Origin: Lederbergia citrisecunda
Lineage (GTDB): Bacteria; Bacillota; Bacilli; Bacillales; Bacillaceae_C
Direction of reading: 5' to 3'
Assembly: GCF_018343695.1 (NCBI RefSeq)
Contig: NZ_JAGYPJ010000001.1
Coordinates: 2,217,982-2,281,981, forward strand
DNA: 64,000 bases
The position numbers and the translations under genes were made by a program. The notes beneath the pieces were generated by a model that worked only from the letters and a program-made list of their open reading frames with translations, was not told the origin of the DNA and searched no databases. Shown one piece after another: positions 40,273 to 48,187 of this stretch. Position 1 is the stretch's first letter. Each line of letters starts with the position of its first letter.

Positions 40273-40288
40273 CTGAAATCGATTTCAG
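40273..40288 (-). promoter_or_regulatory. LacI-type operator
   Basis: CTGAAATCGATTTCAG is a perfect 16-bp palindrome with a central CG, the shape of LacI-family operators. It lies just downstream of the promoter's expected start site, so binding would block transcription. Confidence 0.82.
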
Positions 40289-40300
40289 ATAGCGGTTACA
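40287..40300 (-). promoter_or_regulatory. cre site (CcpA) at the lacI operon promoter
   Basis: The minus strand reads TGTAACCGCTATCT, 13 of 14 positions of the cre consensus TGWAARCGYTWNCW. It lies between the -10 and the LacI-type operator, so CcpA could repress the operon when glucose is present. Confidence 0.7.
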
Positions 40301-40306
40301 AGTTTC

Positions 40307-40335
40307 ATAATAATCTAGACTTTCAAATTAATCAA
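40307..40335 (-). promoter_or_regulatory. Sigma-A promoter of the lacI-type sugar operon
   Basis: TTGATT, 17 bp, TATTAT on the minus strand. The operator and cre follow immediately. Confidence 0.75.
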
Positions 40336-40410
40336 CAGTTAAATACAATTTTTTCTAATAAAAAAATTCTGTTTTTTCTCTTTTCTACGCATTGCCTTTA
40401 TAAAATAAAC

Positions 40411-40430
40411 ATGTTATTTTTGAATAACAT
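40411..40430 (+). promoter_or_regulatory. Inverted repeat before the first yesL-like gene
   Basis: ATGTTATT and AATAACAT form a perfect 8-bp inverted repeat around TTTG, 27 bp before the ATG. TTGCCT at 40392 could be a -35. It may be an operator or a leader hairpin. Confidence 0.35.
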
Positions 40431-40456
40431 AGATATTAAATAAAAGGGTGTGGACT

Positions 40457-41089
40457 ATGAATATTTTCAGTATTGATGGCGGTTTATATCGATTTTTGGA
40501 GAAGTTTACGAACTTTTTCTTGTTAAATTTACTTTGGTTCATAATGTGTTTACCGATCATTACGATATTCCCTGCCACAGCCGCAATGTATGGAGTCGTA
40601 AGACAATGGGTTCAGAAAAAAGATACAGGAGTTTTCAAACCGTTCTTTTCCTTTTTTAAAGAAAACTTCTTACAAAGCTTTCTGTTGGGAATTGTCTGGT
40701 TTCTGTTTGCACTCATGTTTTATTTTAACTTTATGATTACTTTGCAAATGTCAGGAACAGTTAAGGTGGTTATGGTTTCCGCGTTGTCATTTATTTGCTT
40801 ATTTTTCTTAATGACTTCCGTTTATCTACTTCCTGTGATGGTTCATTATAATACACGCTTTGTAATCCTAATAAAAAATTCTTTCTTTTTTTCTATTAGT
40901 CAGCTCTGGGTTACAGTGCTTTGTGGGATTATTTTTCTATTAACGGCCGTTATTAGCTACTTTATCCCTATGACGACTATTATTATTTGGAGCATTGGTT
41001 TTTATTTAATCTATGCACTATGCCATAGATCATTTAATAGAATCGAATCTCTGATCCAATTAAACCAAGAAACTCAAGAAGCTAGTTAA
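40457..41089 (+). CDS. YesL-family (DUF624) membrane protein
   Basis: The 210-aa protein has about five hydrophobic segments and the DUF624 signature FPATAAMYGVVRQWVQKKDTGVFKPFFSFFKENF near residues 40-72. YesL-like proteins accompany sugar ABC importers in Bacillus but their role is not established. The ATG at 40457 is chosen over a GTG three codons upstream because AAAGGG lies 8 bp before it. It diverges from the lacI operon. Confidence 0.88.
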   Translation: MNIFSIDGGLYRFLEKFTNFFLLNLLWFIMCLPIITIFPATAAMYGVVRQWVQKKDTGVFKPFFSFFKENFLQSFLLGIVWFLFALMFYFNFMITLQMSGTVKVVMVSALSFICLFFLMTSVYLLPVMVHYNTRFVILIKNSFFFSISQLWVTVLCGIIFLLTAVISYFIPMTTIIIWSIGFYLIYALCHRSFNRIESLIQLNQETQEAS

Positions 41090-41094
41090 CAAGT

Positions 41095-41117
41095 AGGCTA
41101 CCCATTTAGGGTAGCCT
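41095..41117. terminator. Two-way terminator between yesL-like and GH4 genes
   Basis: AGGCTACCC pairs perfectly with GGGTAGCCT around ATTTA, flanked by an outer AACAAG/CTTGTT stem. ATTTGCTTG follows on the plus strand. The two genes converge here. Confidence 0.75.
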
Positions 41118-41126
41118 ATTTGCTTG

Positions 41127-42425
41127 TTATTTAAATTTTGGCAACCAGTCGCCATGCGCTTCAATAAGATCATCACAAAGGGAAACAATATCATCCAATG
41201 ATAATTCTGCCGCAGTATGTGGATCGAGCATTGCCGCATGATAAATATGTTCTTTTTTCTGTGTAATGGCAGCTTCAATCGTAAGAAGTTGTGTATTGAT
41301 GTTAGTACGGTTTAACGCTGCAAGTTGTTCAGGTAGATCACCGACAAAAGTTGGAGTAACTCCACTACTATCAACAAGACACGGTACTTCAACAACTGCT
41401 TTTTCTGGGAGATTTGTGATTAAACCAGTGTTTAATACATTTCCACCAATTTTAAATGGTATGTTCGTTTCCATTGCATCGATGATGTATGATCCATATT
41501 CATGTGAACGAGTATGCTCCAAGTTTTTATTATTCACTAAATCATTGCGCATCTTTTTCCAGCCTTCAATCTGGTTCACACAGCGACGCGGATATTCATC
41601 AAGAGGAATATTTAGCTGGTCAATTAATTCAGGATATCGACTCTTAATGAAATATGGATGGTACTCGGCATTATGCTCAGAGGATTCCGTTACATAGTAA
41701 CCAAACTTCCTCATTAATTCAAAGCGAACCATATCATCGTGCTTTGTTTTTTGTTTTTCTTCAGCACGTCTCTTAATTTCTGGGTATAAGTCCTCGCCAT
41801 TACGCTCAATTTCTAATAACCACGCCATATGGTTGATACCCGCAATTTTCCAATGCAAGTTATCTGTTGGCATATCAAGTGATTTAAGTAAGTGGTCAGC
41901 ACATACTTGAACACTGTGGCAAAGTCCAACTGTTTTAATGCCGCCATAGCGGATCATTGTTCCAGTAAGAACAGCCATAGGGTTTGTATAGTTTAGGAAC
42001 CATGCATCTGGACAAACTTCTTGCATATCTTTTGCAAAGTCCAACATAACTGGTATCGTTCTTAAATTTCTAAAGATCCCACCAATTCCAAGTGTATCTG
42101 CAATCGTTTGGCGTAAACCATATTTTTTAGGAATTTCAAAGTCAGTAATCGTACAAGGATCATATCCTCCTACTTGAATAGCATTGATTACATACTTAGC
42201 ACCACGTAAAGCTTCTTTACGATCAGTGTAAGCCTTTACAGTAACGCTCGATTTTGTCGTCTCTTTTAAGTTATTCAACATATTTTCTGAGTCTTTTAAT
42301 CTCTCATGATCAATGTCGAATAACGCAAATTCAAAACCTTGGATACTTGGAACAGACATACAGTCACCAAGAACATTCTTAGCAAAAACTGAGCTCCCAG
42401 CGCCTAGAAAAGTAATTTTTGACAT
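41127..42425 (-). CDS. GH4 glycosidase, alpha-galactosidase MelA-like
   Basis: The 432-aa enzyme is a glycoside hydrolase family 4 member, which cleaves by an NAD+- and Mn2+-dependent redox mechanism. It has the N-terminal NAD motif ITFLGAGSSVFAKN, the core INAIQVGGYDPCTITDFEIP, NYTNPMAVLTG and the metal/active-site block GLCHSVQ, followed by IAGINHMAWLL. The CHS motif points to alpha-galactosidases (MelA) rather than 6-phospho-enzymes. No phosphotransferase genes are near, which agrees with uptake of unphosphorylated sugar by the adjacent ABC importer. GGAGGC precedes the ATG. Confidence 0.9.
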   Translation of the reverse strand: MSKITFLGAGSSVFAKNVLGDCMSVPSIQGFEFALFDIDHERLKDSENMLNNLKETTKSSVTVKAYTDRKEALRGAKYVINAIQVGGYDPCTITDFEIPKKYGLRQTIADTLGIGGIFRNLRTIPVMLDFAKDMQEVCPDAWFLNYTNPMAVLTGTMIRYGGIKTVGLCHSVQVCADHLLKSLDMPTDNLHWKIAGINHMAWLLEIERNGEDLYPEIKRRAEEKQKTKHDDMVRFELMRKFGYYVTESSEHNAEYHPYFIKSRYPELIDQLNIPLDEYPRRCVNQIEGWKKMRNDLVNNKNLEHTRSHEYGSYIIDAMETNIPFKIGGNVLNTGLITNLPEKAVVEVPCLVDSSGVTPTFVGDLPEQLAALNRTNINTQLLTIEAAITQKKEHIYHAAMLDPHTAAELSLDDIVSLCDDLIEAHGDWLPKFK

Positions 42426-42452
42426 TTCAAAGCCTCCATTTATAAAATATGT

Positions 42453-42489
42453 AACATATTGCTATATATTTTTTTTGTAGCAATATGTT
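42453..42489. promoter_or_regulatory. 12-bp inverted repeat between melA-like and araC genes
   Basis: AACATATTGCTA at 42453-42464 and TAGCAATATGTT at 42478-42489 are perfect complements separated by 13 bp. The repeat lies 28 bp before the GH4 start and 79 bp before the AraC start, so it is a candidate site for the AraC regulator. Confidence 0.55.
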
Positions 42490-42567
42490 AAAATGCTTGA
42501 TATATCCATCATAAAAGTAATATTACTCACTTACAATGGTAAAAACATATGAAAGAAGGGTAAAATA

Positions 42568-43461
42568 TTGCTCATAAATCATCAGAATATGAACTATGAA
42601 TCTTTCGGTTTCCGATTTAAAGGGGATCACCAGAAAAAGATTGTGGGCATTCACTCAATCGGATGGGAAGAAGTGACATCACCATCTTATGACTGGGATG
42701 GATTGAAAAGAAGCGAAATTGGAAAATGTGTTTTTCAATATACTCTTTCCGGTCAAGGGATGATTCAAGTAGGAGAAAAAGAATATTCTTTAACAGCTGG
42801 ACAAGCGTTTTTAGTACAAATTCCAAGTAATCATCGCTATTTCTTTCCTTCTAATGGAGATCGTTGGGAATTTATCCACATTACCCTGTATGGCAATGAA
42901 GCACAAAAAACGATCGACTATATCAACAAGAATATTGGATATATCATCACATTTTCTCCAGAATCAGAACCTATCAAATTACTACTAAATATTTTTGAAG
43001 CTGCAGTCGACAAAAAAATAACAGACGCTTATCAGGCGTCTGCATTTGGCTATTCTTTTTTAATGGAGCTAAATCGCTTTATTCAAAATATCGGATCCCC
43101 AGCCGAACAATGGCCAGAATCAATTTCAAAAGCTGTATTATTCGCACAAAAACATTACAATAAACCAATCGGCCTTGACGATATGGTAGAAGCATCTGGC
43201 CTTTCCAAATACCATTTTACAAGGCTTTTTCATGGAACTATCAGCATGACACCCCTAAAATATTTAACAAAAATTCGAATGGACAAGGCCATTGAGCTAC
43301 TTCGACAATCTAACTTACCGATTGAAGAGATAGCGGATCAAGTCGGATACTCTAATGGCAATTATTTCAGTAAGGTTTTTCATAAAAAATTGGGTATGAG
43401 CCCTGGGCAGTTTCGTCAAAGTAAGTACACAGTGCCAGTTAATCATATCGTCATAGATTGA
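42568..43461 (+). CDS. AraC-family transcription regulator
   Basis: The 297-aa protein has an N-terminal cupin-like sensor domain (residues about 30-130, with TLSGQGMIQVGEKEYSLTAGQAFLVQIP in parts) and a C-terminal pair of AraC helix-turn-helix motifs, with KPIGLDDMVEASGLSKYHFTRLF and LPIEEIADQVGYSNGNYFSKVF. The start is TTG at 42568, 7 bp after AGAAGGG; an ATG seven codons later lacks a ribosome site. It is divergent from the GH4 gene and is its likely activator. Confidence 0.9.
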   Translation: MLINHQNMNYESFGFRFKGDHQKKIVGIHSIGWEEVTSPSYDWDGLKRSEIGKCVFQYTLSGQGMIQVGEKEYSLTAGQAFLVQIPSNHRYFFPSNGDRWEFIHITLYGNEAQKTIDYINKNIGYIITFSPESEPIKLLLNIFEAAVDKKITDAYQASAFGYSFLMELNRFIQNIGSPAEQWPESISKAVLFAQKHYNKPIGLDDMVEASGLSKYHFTRLFHGTISMTPLKYLTKIRMDKAIELLRQSNLPIEEIADQVGYSNGNYFSKVFHKKLGMSPGQFRQSKYTVPVNHIVID

Positions 43462-43470
43462 GATAGTAAG

Positions 43471-43496
43471 ATTGAAAATGACGAAAATCATTCAAT
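43471..43496 (+). terminator. Terminator of the araC gene
   Basis: ATTGAAAATGA pairs with TCATTCAAT (one bulged A) and is followed by seven T residues. Confidence 0.75.
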
Positions 43497-43589
43497 TTTT
43501 TTGGCAAACTTCTCGAAAATGATTCTTAAAGTATCGGAATCTGTAAAAAATCTGCAATATTTTAGACAAACCTTTGCTGTTTTAGTAAA

Positions 43590-44120
43590 TTTGTCCATCA
43601 TAGCTACTTTGATGGACAAATTCTGTGCTGTTTTTGAAAATCAGTCCATCATAACCACTTTGATGGACAAATCCTGTGATATTTCCGTAAATCTGTCCAT
43701 TATAGACACTCAGATGGACAAATCCTGTGATGTTTCCGAAAATCTGTCCATCATAACCACTTTGATCGACAAATCCTGTGATGTTTCCGAAAATCTGTCC
43801 ATCATAGACACTGTGATGGACAAACCTTCTGCGGTATTCGAAAATCTGTCCATCATAACCACTTTGATGGACAAACCTTCTGCGGTATTCAAAAATCTGT
43901 CCATCATAACCACTTTGATGGACAAACCTTCTGCGGTATTCAAAAATCTGTCCATCATAACCACTTTGATGGACAAACTCCCTGCAGTTTTTGAAAATTT
44001 GTCCATCATAGACACTTTGATCGACAAATCCTGTGATATTTCCGTAAATCTGTCCATTATAGTCACTCAGATGGACAATCCCCGTGCTGTTTAATAAAAT
44101 ATGTCCAATATATTGTACGA
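43590..44120. repeat. Tandem array of ten to eleven 51-bp repeats (array 2)
   Basis: TGTCCATCA or a close variant recurs so that its second base falls at 43593, 43644, 43695, 43746, 43797, 43848, 43899, 43950, 44001 and 44052, an exact 51-bp period, with a degenerate unit at 44103. Most units contain TGTCCATCA, TAACCACTT or TAGACACTT, TGATGGACA, a 27-bp perfect hairpin, then a 24-bp spacer such as AACCTTCTGCGGTATTCAAA. Neighbouring units near 43848-43950 are almost identical. A long open frame on each strand follows from the period being a multiple of three. The 27-bp module and the period are the same as in array 1, although the spacer is not. Confidence 0.95.
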
Positions 44121-44185
44121 ACCCTGAGCACATCTCAAAAATTGGTCCAATATACTCCGGCAGTGCAAAAAAATATGAAAGATTC

Positions 44186-45202
44186 CTAGAAATACACCTT
44201 TTTACCCGTACGTGCACTTTCAATCGCTTTATACACCATGGAGACACTATGAATATTATCCGTGCAATCTGTTTCTGCTGTTCGACCTTCTATCAAAGAA
44301 GCAAACATTTCGTCCAAGCAGCCGAAGTGACCGTCTTGACCACTGTAAGAAAGAGTTGCCTCCACTTTTTGAGAGTTGTATAAAAATTGGTGCTCCTCGG
44401 TTGGAATTGGAACTTCTGCATACGGAGAATGGGTTCCATCCCATATGGCAGTGCCTTTACTTCCAACTACACGCCAGGAAGATTCCCATGAAGTCGGTGC
44501 GCCTTCAGCACTCCAAGATCCACGGTAATTAAAGACCGCTCCATTATCCATTTCAAAAATACAAATCGCAGAAGCGTTGCCTTTATACCATGAGCCTTCT
44601 GTATTAAATTCATGACAATAAACGGAGATAGGATTGGCGCCTGAAATAAATCTTGCTTGATCAAACGTATGGATTGCCATATCAAGAACTAATGGGCTGT
44701 CCATTACATCACGAAATCCTCCAAAGTGTGGACCTAAGAAAAAGTCAGCATTGATAAAGCCTGGAACTCCAATCTCACCAGATTGTACTAAATCACGAAA
44801 TGCTCTTATTTGTTTGTTAAAACGTCTATTTTGCATGACAACATAGCTTTTACCCGATTCTTTTGCTGCTTTTTGCATTTCAATTGCGTCCTGCATAGAC
44901 TCGCCCATCGGCTTTTCGCCAAAAACATGGCAACCTAATGATAAGGCTGCTACGGTAATGTTTTTATGACTAGCTGGAATCGTAATATCAAAAACTACAT
45001 TTGCACCTGTTTCTTTTATTGCTGTACTGACATCCGTGTATGTATTACAGTCTAATGAATATTTTTTCGCTGTATTTTTTGCAACATCCTCAAATAAATC
45101 AACGAGAGCCACAATTTCTACATCTTTTCTCGTGAGAGCGTATTCAATCCATTGATGCGACATTCCTCCACATCCAGCAACTACTATTTTAAATTCTGGC
45201 AT
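44186..45202 (-). CDS. Gfo/Idh/MocA-family oxidoreductase
   Basis: The 338-aa protein has an N-terminal NAD(P) Rossmann fold (VVAGCGGMSHQWIEYAL) and the family motif FGEKPMGESM (about residue 97), where the lysine is catalytic. The C-terminal domain carries the substrate site, including DMAIHTFDQARFI with the conserved histidine. Substrates of this family are sugars, inositols or amino sugars; here a sugar is likely given the neighbours. GGGAGGG precedes the ATG. Confidence 0.9.
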   Translation of the reverse strand: MPEFKIVVAGCGGMSHQWIEYALTRKDVEIVALVDLFEDVAKNTAKKYSLDCNTYTDVSTAIKETGANVVFDITIPASHKNITVAALSLGCHVFGEKPMGESMQDAIEMQKAAKESGKSYVVMQNRRFNKQIRAFRDLVQSGEIGVPGFINADFFLGPHFGGFRDVMDSPLVLDMAIHTFDQARFISGANPISVYCHEFNTEGSWYKGNASAICIFEMDNGAVFNYRGSWSAEGAPTSWESSWRVVGSKGTAIWDGTHSPYAEVPIPTEEHQFLYNSQKVEATLSYSGQDGHFGCLDEMFASLIEGRTAETDCTDNIHSVSMVYKAIESARTGKKVYF

Positions 45203-45229
45203 AACTTAAATCCCTCCCTAAAAAGAAAT

Positions 45230-45251
45230 CTCCGAATGTTGCATCGGAGAC
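45230..45251 (-). terminator. Terminator of the MATE-like gene
   Basis: TCTCCGA pairs with TCGGAGA on the minus strand around TGCAACAT, then TTTCTTTTT. It lies between the MATE-like gene and the downstream oxidoreductase. Confidence 0.82.
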
Positions 45252-45303
45252 CATTTTGTTTTATTTATATTATTATAGTTTTCTATCAACTTCAATATTG
45301 TCA

Positions 45304-46647
45304 TCATTGAATTAATTTTTTCCTTCTAATTCCTATTATAGGTTGATGTAAAAATTTCCTCATAAAAATATACGCAATAGCCGTTTCAGTCATTACACCA
45401 ATCGATTGTGCTATTGCCCCAATAACCCCTCCTCCATTCGGCATGACAAATAAAAGAAGAAGTAACACCACGATTGTCACGATAACATTTCCAGCCTGCG
45501 AAAATTGCAGTACTTTCGTTTGCCCTTTTAACATCAACACTCCGTTTACAAAATCAAGCCAAGGAAAGCATAGAGCAAATATGATAAAAAATTTTAACGC
45601 TAGCAAACTTTGATCGAGAAGTTCACCGGACACACCCATTATATGGTGTAATCCCCAAACTCCTATTGGAGAATACGCAATCCCAATTAATAAGAGACTA
45701 GGAATAAAGCTGAAAATAAATGAAAAACGGATAACCATTTTCGTATCTTGATTATAGAAATTAATAACGATTTGATGAAAATAAGTAGAGAAACTGAGCA
45801 ATAAATTCAAAACCGAAGCCGCTACAGCATAAGAGGCAACGGCGATTTCTGCTTTTCCACTTGCCCCTAACACCGCGTTTGTAGCAGGACCAATAATAAC
45901 TGCTATCAACGATGCCATTAATAATGGAAGATAAAACTTTCTCACTTGCGTATGATTAACGACATGATGATCTTCTTTTTTTGCAGGCATTTTTTTAACA
46001 AGCTGGCGCCCTTCAATGAAGCTTACAATTGCCTCAACGACCATTCCAGCTAAAAATATATAAGCTCCAATATACCCGTGATTAACCCAATTATTTTGAA
46101 TGATGACCCATGAAATCCCAGCCATCACTACTAACCGAATGACCATACCAATCGTTAACCATTTCGTATGTAAATTAGAAATTATGACCCCTTGGAAGAG
46201 ACAACGAATACCTGAAAAAATGGTCACGAACATTAAAACCTTATAAACAGATAAAGTCGGACCGAGCATATGATCTTTAACACCCATGACGCGCGAAAAA
46301 AATAGCTCTCCAATCGGCGAATAGGCGATAATAAAGCTTAGGATCAATATCGCAGATAATATGAAAATAGTAAGCTGTGAGACTAATTTAAAAGAATGTC
46401 TGTCTCGAACGAGAGTAGCACAAGTTTGCCGTAAAATAACCGCACATCGTTCAAAGATGGCAAAAAGACTCATAGCGACTGAATAACTAGCAATAACAAC
46501 AGCTGGATCTGCAGCGCGTGCGAGAGTACTATTAATGATGACATGTGAAATCGTAACAAGGCTTGCTGAAATACCTAACGGAATAAAAAAGTTTAGCAAT
46601 GTCCGAAAAGCGACTTTTTGCCCTTTTGCGGATTGATGTATGTCCAT
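45304..46647 (-). CDS. MATE/MOP-superfamily transporter
   Basis: The 447-aa protein has about twelve hydrophobic segments in two similar halves, each with a similar SPIG element (IAYSPIGELFFSRVMGV and IAYSPIGVWGLHHIMGV), the duplicated layout of MATE-like carriers. I cannot assign the substrate. The ATG at 46647 follows AAGGAATTTCAA; a TTG five codons upstream lies inside that ribosome site and is rejected. Confidence 0.75.
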   Translation of the reverse strand: MDIHQSAKGQKVAFRTLLNFFIPLGISASLVTISHVIINSTLARAADPAVVIASYSVAMSLFAIFERCAVILRQTCATLVRDRHSFKLVSQLTIFILSAILILSFIIAYSPIGELFFSRVMGVKDHMLGPTLSVYKVLMFVTIFSGIRCLFQGVIISNLHTKWLTIGMVIRLVVMAGISWVIIQNNWVNHGYIGAYIFLAGMVVEAIVSFIEGRQLVKKMPAKKEDHHVVNHTQVRKFYLPLLMASLIAVIIGPATNAVLGASGKAEIAVASYAVAASVLNLLLSFSTYFHQIVINFYNQDTKMVIRFSFIFSFIPSLLLIGIAYSPIGVWGLHHIMGVSGELLDQSLLALKFFIIFALCFPWLDFVNGVLMLKGQTKVLQFSQAGNVIVTIVVLLLLLFVMPNGGGVIGAIAQSIGVMTETAIAYIFMRKFLHQPIIGIRRKKLIQ

Positions 46648-46710
46648 TTGAAATTCCTTCAATCATATTTTTATTTTTCATCTATACATAAACACAAAAC
46701 CTTTTCAATG

Positions 46711-47880
46711 TTATTCTACTACATTTTCTTTAATTTTTTTACTAGGCATCCATTTCATTGTGACGAGTGCACCCACAAAACTTAAGCAGCCAATCATGAT
46801 AAATCCTGTTGAAAGGCTCGCCATTTCCCCAATCCAACCTGCAATAAACGGACCGCCAAACATTCCTAAAGAATAAATCGCTTGGAAAAAACCCATTGCA
46901 GATGCCCTGCGCTCTTCCGAAACAGATTGTATGGTCAATCCCATTAAAACCGGAAACATCAAGCCTTGTGCAAATCCATTAAACGCCTGAGTAAGAATCA
47001 ATAAAATGAAGCTGTTTGTAAATGGCAATAAGATGGTACAAATACCCGCAGCAATAAAGCCGATTAAAATGGTTCGCTTTTCCCCATATTTCTTAACAAA
47101 AAAAGTTCCACTCATATATCCAGCAATCGCATTCGGCAAAGTCGATAAAAGCGTCAATATACTTAAATCCCCATTTGAAGCCCCTAAGCTAACTGCATGG
47201 AGAGGTGTAAAACCAAACATCGTTGTAAAGGTGATACATTGAACGATGACCGCCATTAGGGAAACAAATAATAATAATCGTTCGCCGCCCATTTTAACGA
47301 GTTCTTTTATCTCAACTGGCTTTCTATCAATGGCCGGCATCTCTACAATTTTTATTGCTAATATTAATCCAAGTAGTCCTACAATTGCACCAGCATAAAA
47401 AGGTGCAGTCCAACTAACATACTCAGCTAAGAATCCACCAAGCGTCGTAGCCGCCATTTGCCCGATACTCGTATAAAAGCTTATGAGACCCATAGCTTTC
47501 GGTGCTTCTTCTGGTTCAAAATAACTTGCAAACAATACGGTAAAAGCTACCCAGCTAGCGGCCGCTACACCAGCAAGTGAACGAAATCCAAAAATTGCCC
47601 AAACATTGGTCGTCATGGCAAGTCCAAGGCTGCTTAAAACTGCACAAACAATTCCAGCAATAATAAATAGTTTCCGTTTACCGATACGATCTGACCAGAT
47701 TCCTAATGGGATGCGGACTAGTAGCTGAGTAAAACCATAACTCCCAACAACAAGACCAATCATAAAGATGGATCCTCCTAAATGTTCCACATAAGGAGAA
47801 AGGATTGGCACGTATGTATACATGGAAAACCAATACATCATCGTGACGAAATAAAATAATATTCTTCTTTTTGATTTCAT
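46711..47880 (-). CDS. MFS transporter
   Basis: The 389-aa protein has twelve predicted membrane segments and the MFS motif between segments 2 and 3, GIWSDRIGKRKLF. It resembles drug:H+ antiporter-like permeases; the substrate is unknown. AGGAGCATCCATT precedes the ATG. It lies 63 bp upstream of the MATE-like gene on the same strand and could share a transcript. Confidence 0.85.
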   Translation of the reverse strand: MKSKRRILFYFVTMMYWFSMYTYVPILSPYVEHLGGSIFMIGLVVGSYGFTQLLVRIPLGIWSDRIGKRKLFIIAGIVCAVLSSLGLAMTTNVWAIFGFRSLAGVAAASWVAFTVLFASYFEPEEAPKAMGLISFYTSIGQMAATTLGGFLAEYVSWTAPFYAGAIVGLLGLILAIKIVEMPAIDRKPVEIKELVKMGGERLLLFVSLMAVIVQCITFTTMFGFTPLHAVSLGASNGDLSILTLLSTLPNAIAGYMSGTFFVKKYGEKRTILIGFIAAGICTILLPFTNSFILLILTQAFNGFAQGLMFPVLMGLTIQSVSEERRASAMGFFQAIYSLGMFGGPFIAGWIGEMASLSTGFIMIGCLSFVGALVTMKWMPSKKIKENVVE

Positions 47881-47911
47881 AATGGATGCTCCTATACTAC
47901 AAATTCAGAAT

Positions 47912-48090
47912 AAAAGCGGAAGCGACTGTTTATCGACGTAAAAGCCCACAGGATGTGGCGACTTAGAGGTTTTTTCTCTCGGCCTTCGATTGATAAAGGA
48001 AACACTGCCAGGTACAAGCCGATGTTGACTTACGCAAAAGAGAAGGACAAAAGGTTTGCTAGTCGATAGGCACGGAACTAGACAGCGCAA
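47912..48090 (-). repeat. Dispersed intergenic repeat, copy 1
   Basis: On the minus strand this element begins GCGCTGTCTAGTTCC, contains GCCTATCGACTAGCAAAC, GTAAGTCAACATCG and GTGTTTCCTTTATC, and ends GTCGCTTCCGCTTTTA. The same blocks in the same order occur at 62997-63149 on the plus strand. It is noncoding and sits between an MFS gene and an oxidoreductase gene. Confidence 0.88.
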
Positions 48091-48143
48091 GCAAAAATAT
48101 AGACTAGAAAACTTATCCTTTCTTTAACTTTAAAAAAAGAAGA

Positions 48144-48169
48144 AAGCGGACTCCAAAATTGGAACGCTT
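48144..48169 (-). terminator. Terminator of the second Gfo/Idh/MocA gene
   Basis: On the minus strand AAGCG, TTCCAA, TTTTGGAG and CGCTT form an imperfect stem, followed by TCTTCTTTTTTT. Confidence 0.65.
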
Positions 48170-48187
48170 CCTTACTATACTATTCTG

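Noticed and set aside
43501..44247. Open frames on both strands over array 2
   Set aside because: Same reason as array 1. The plus-strand start lies in the T tract of the araC terminator.
47905..48090. 60-codon frame in the dispersed repeat
   Set aside because: It lies within a noncoding repeat whose other copy does not keep the frame.
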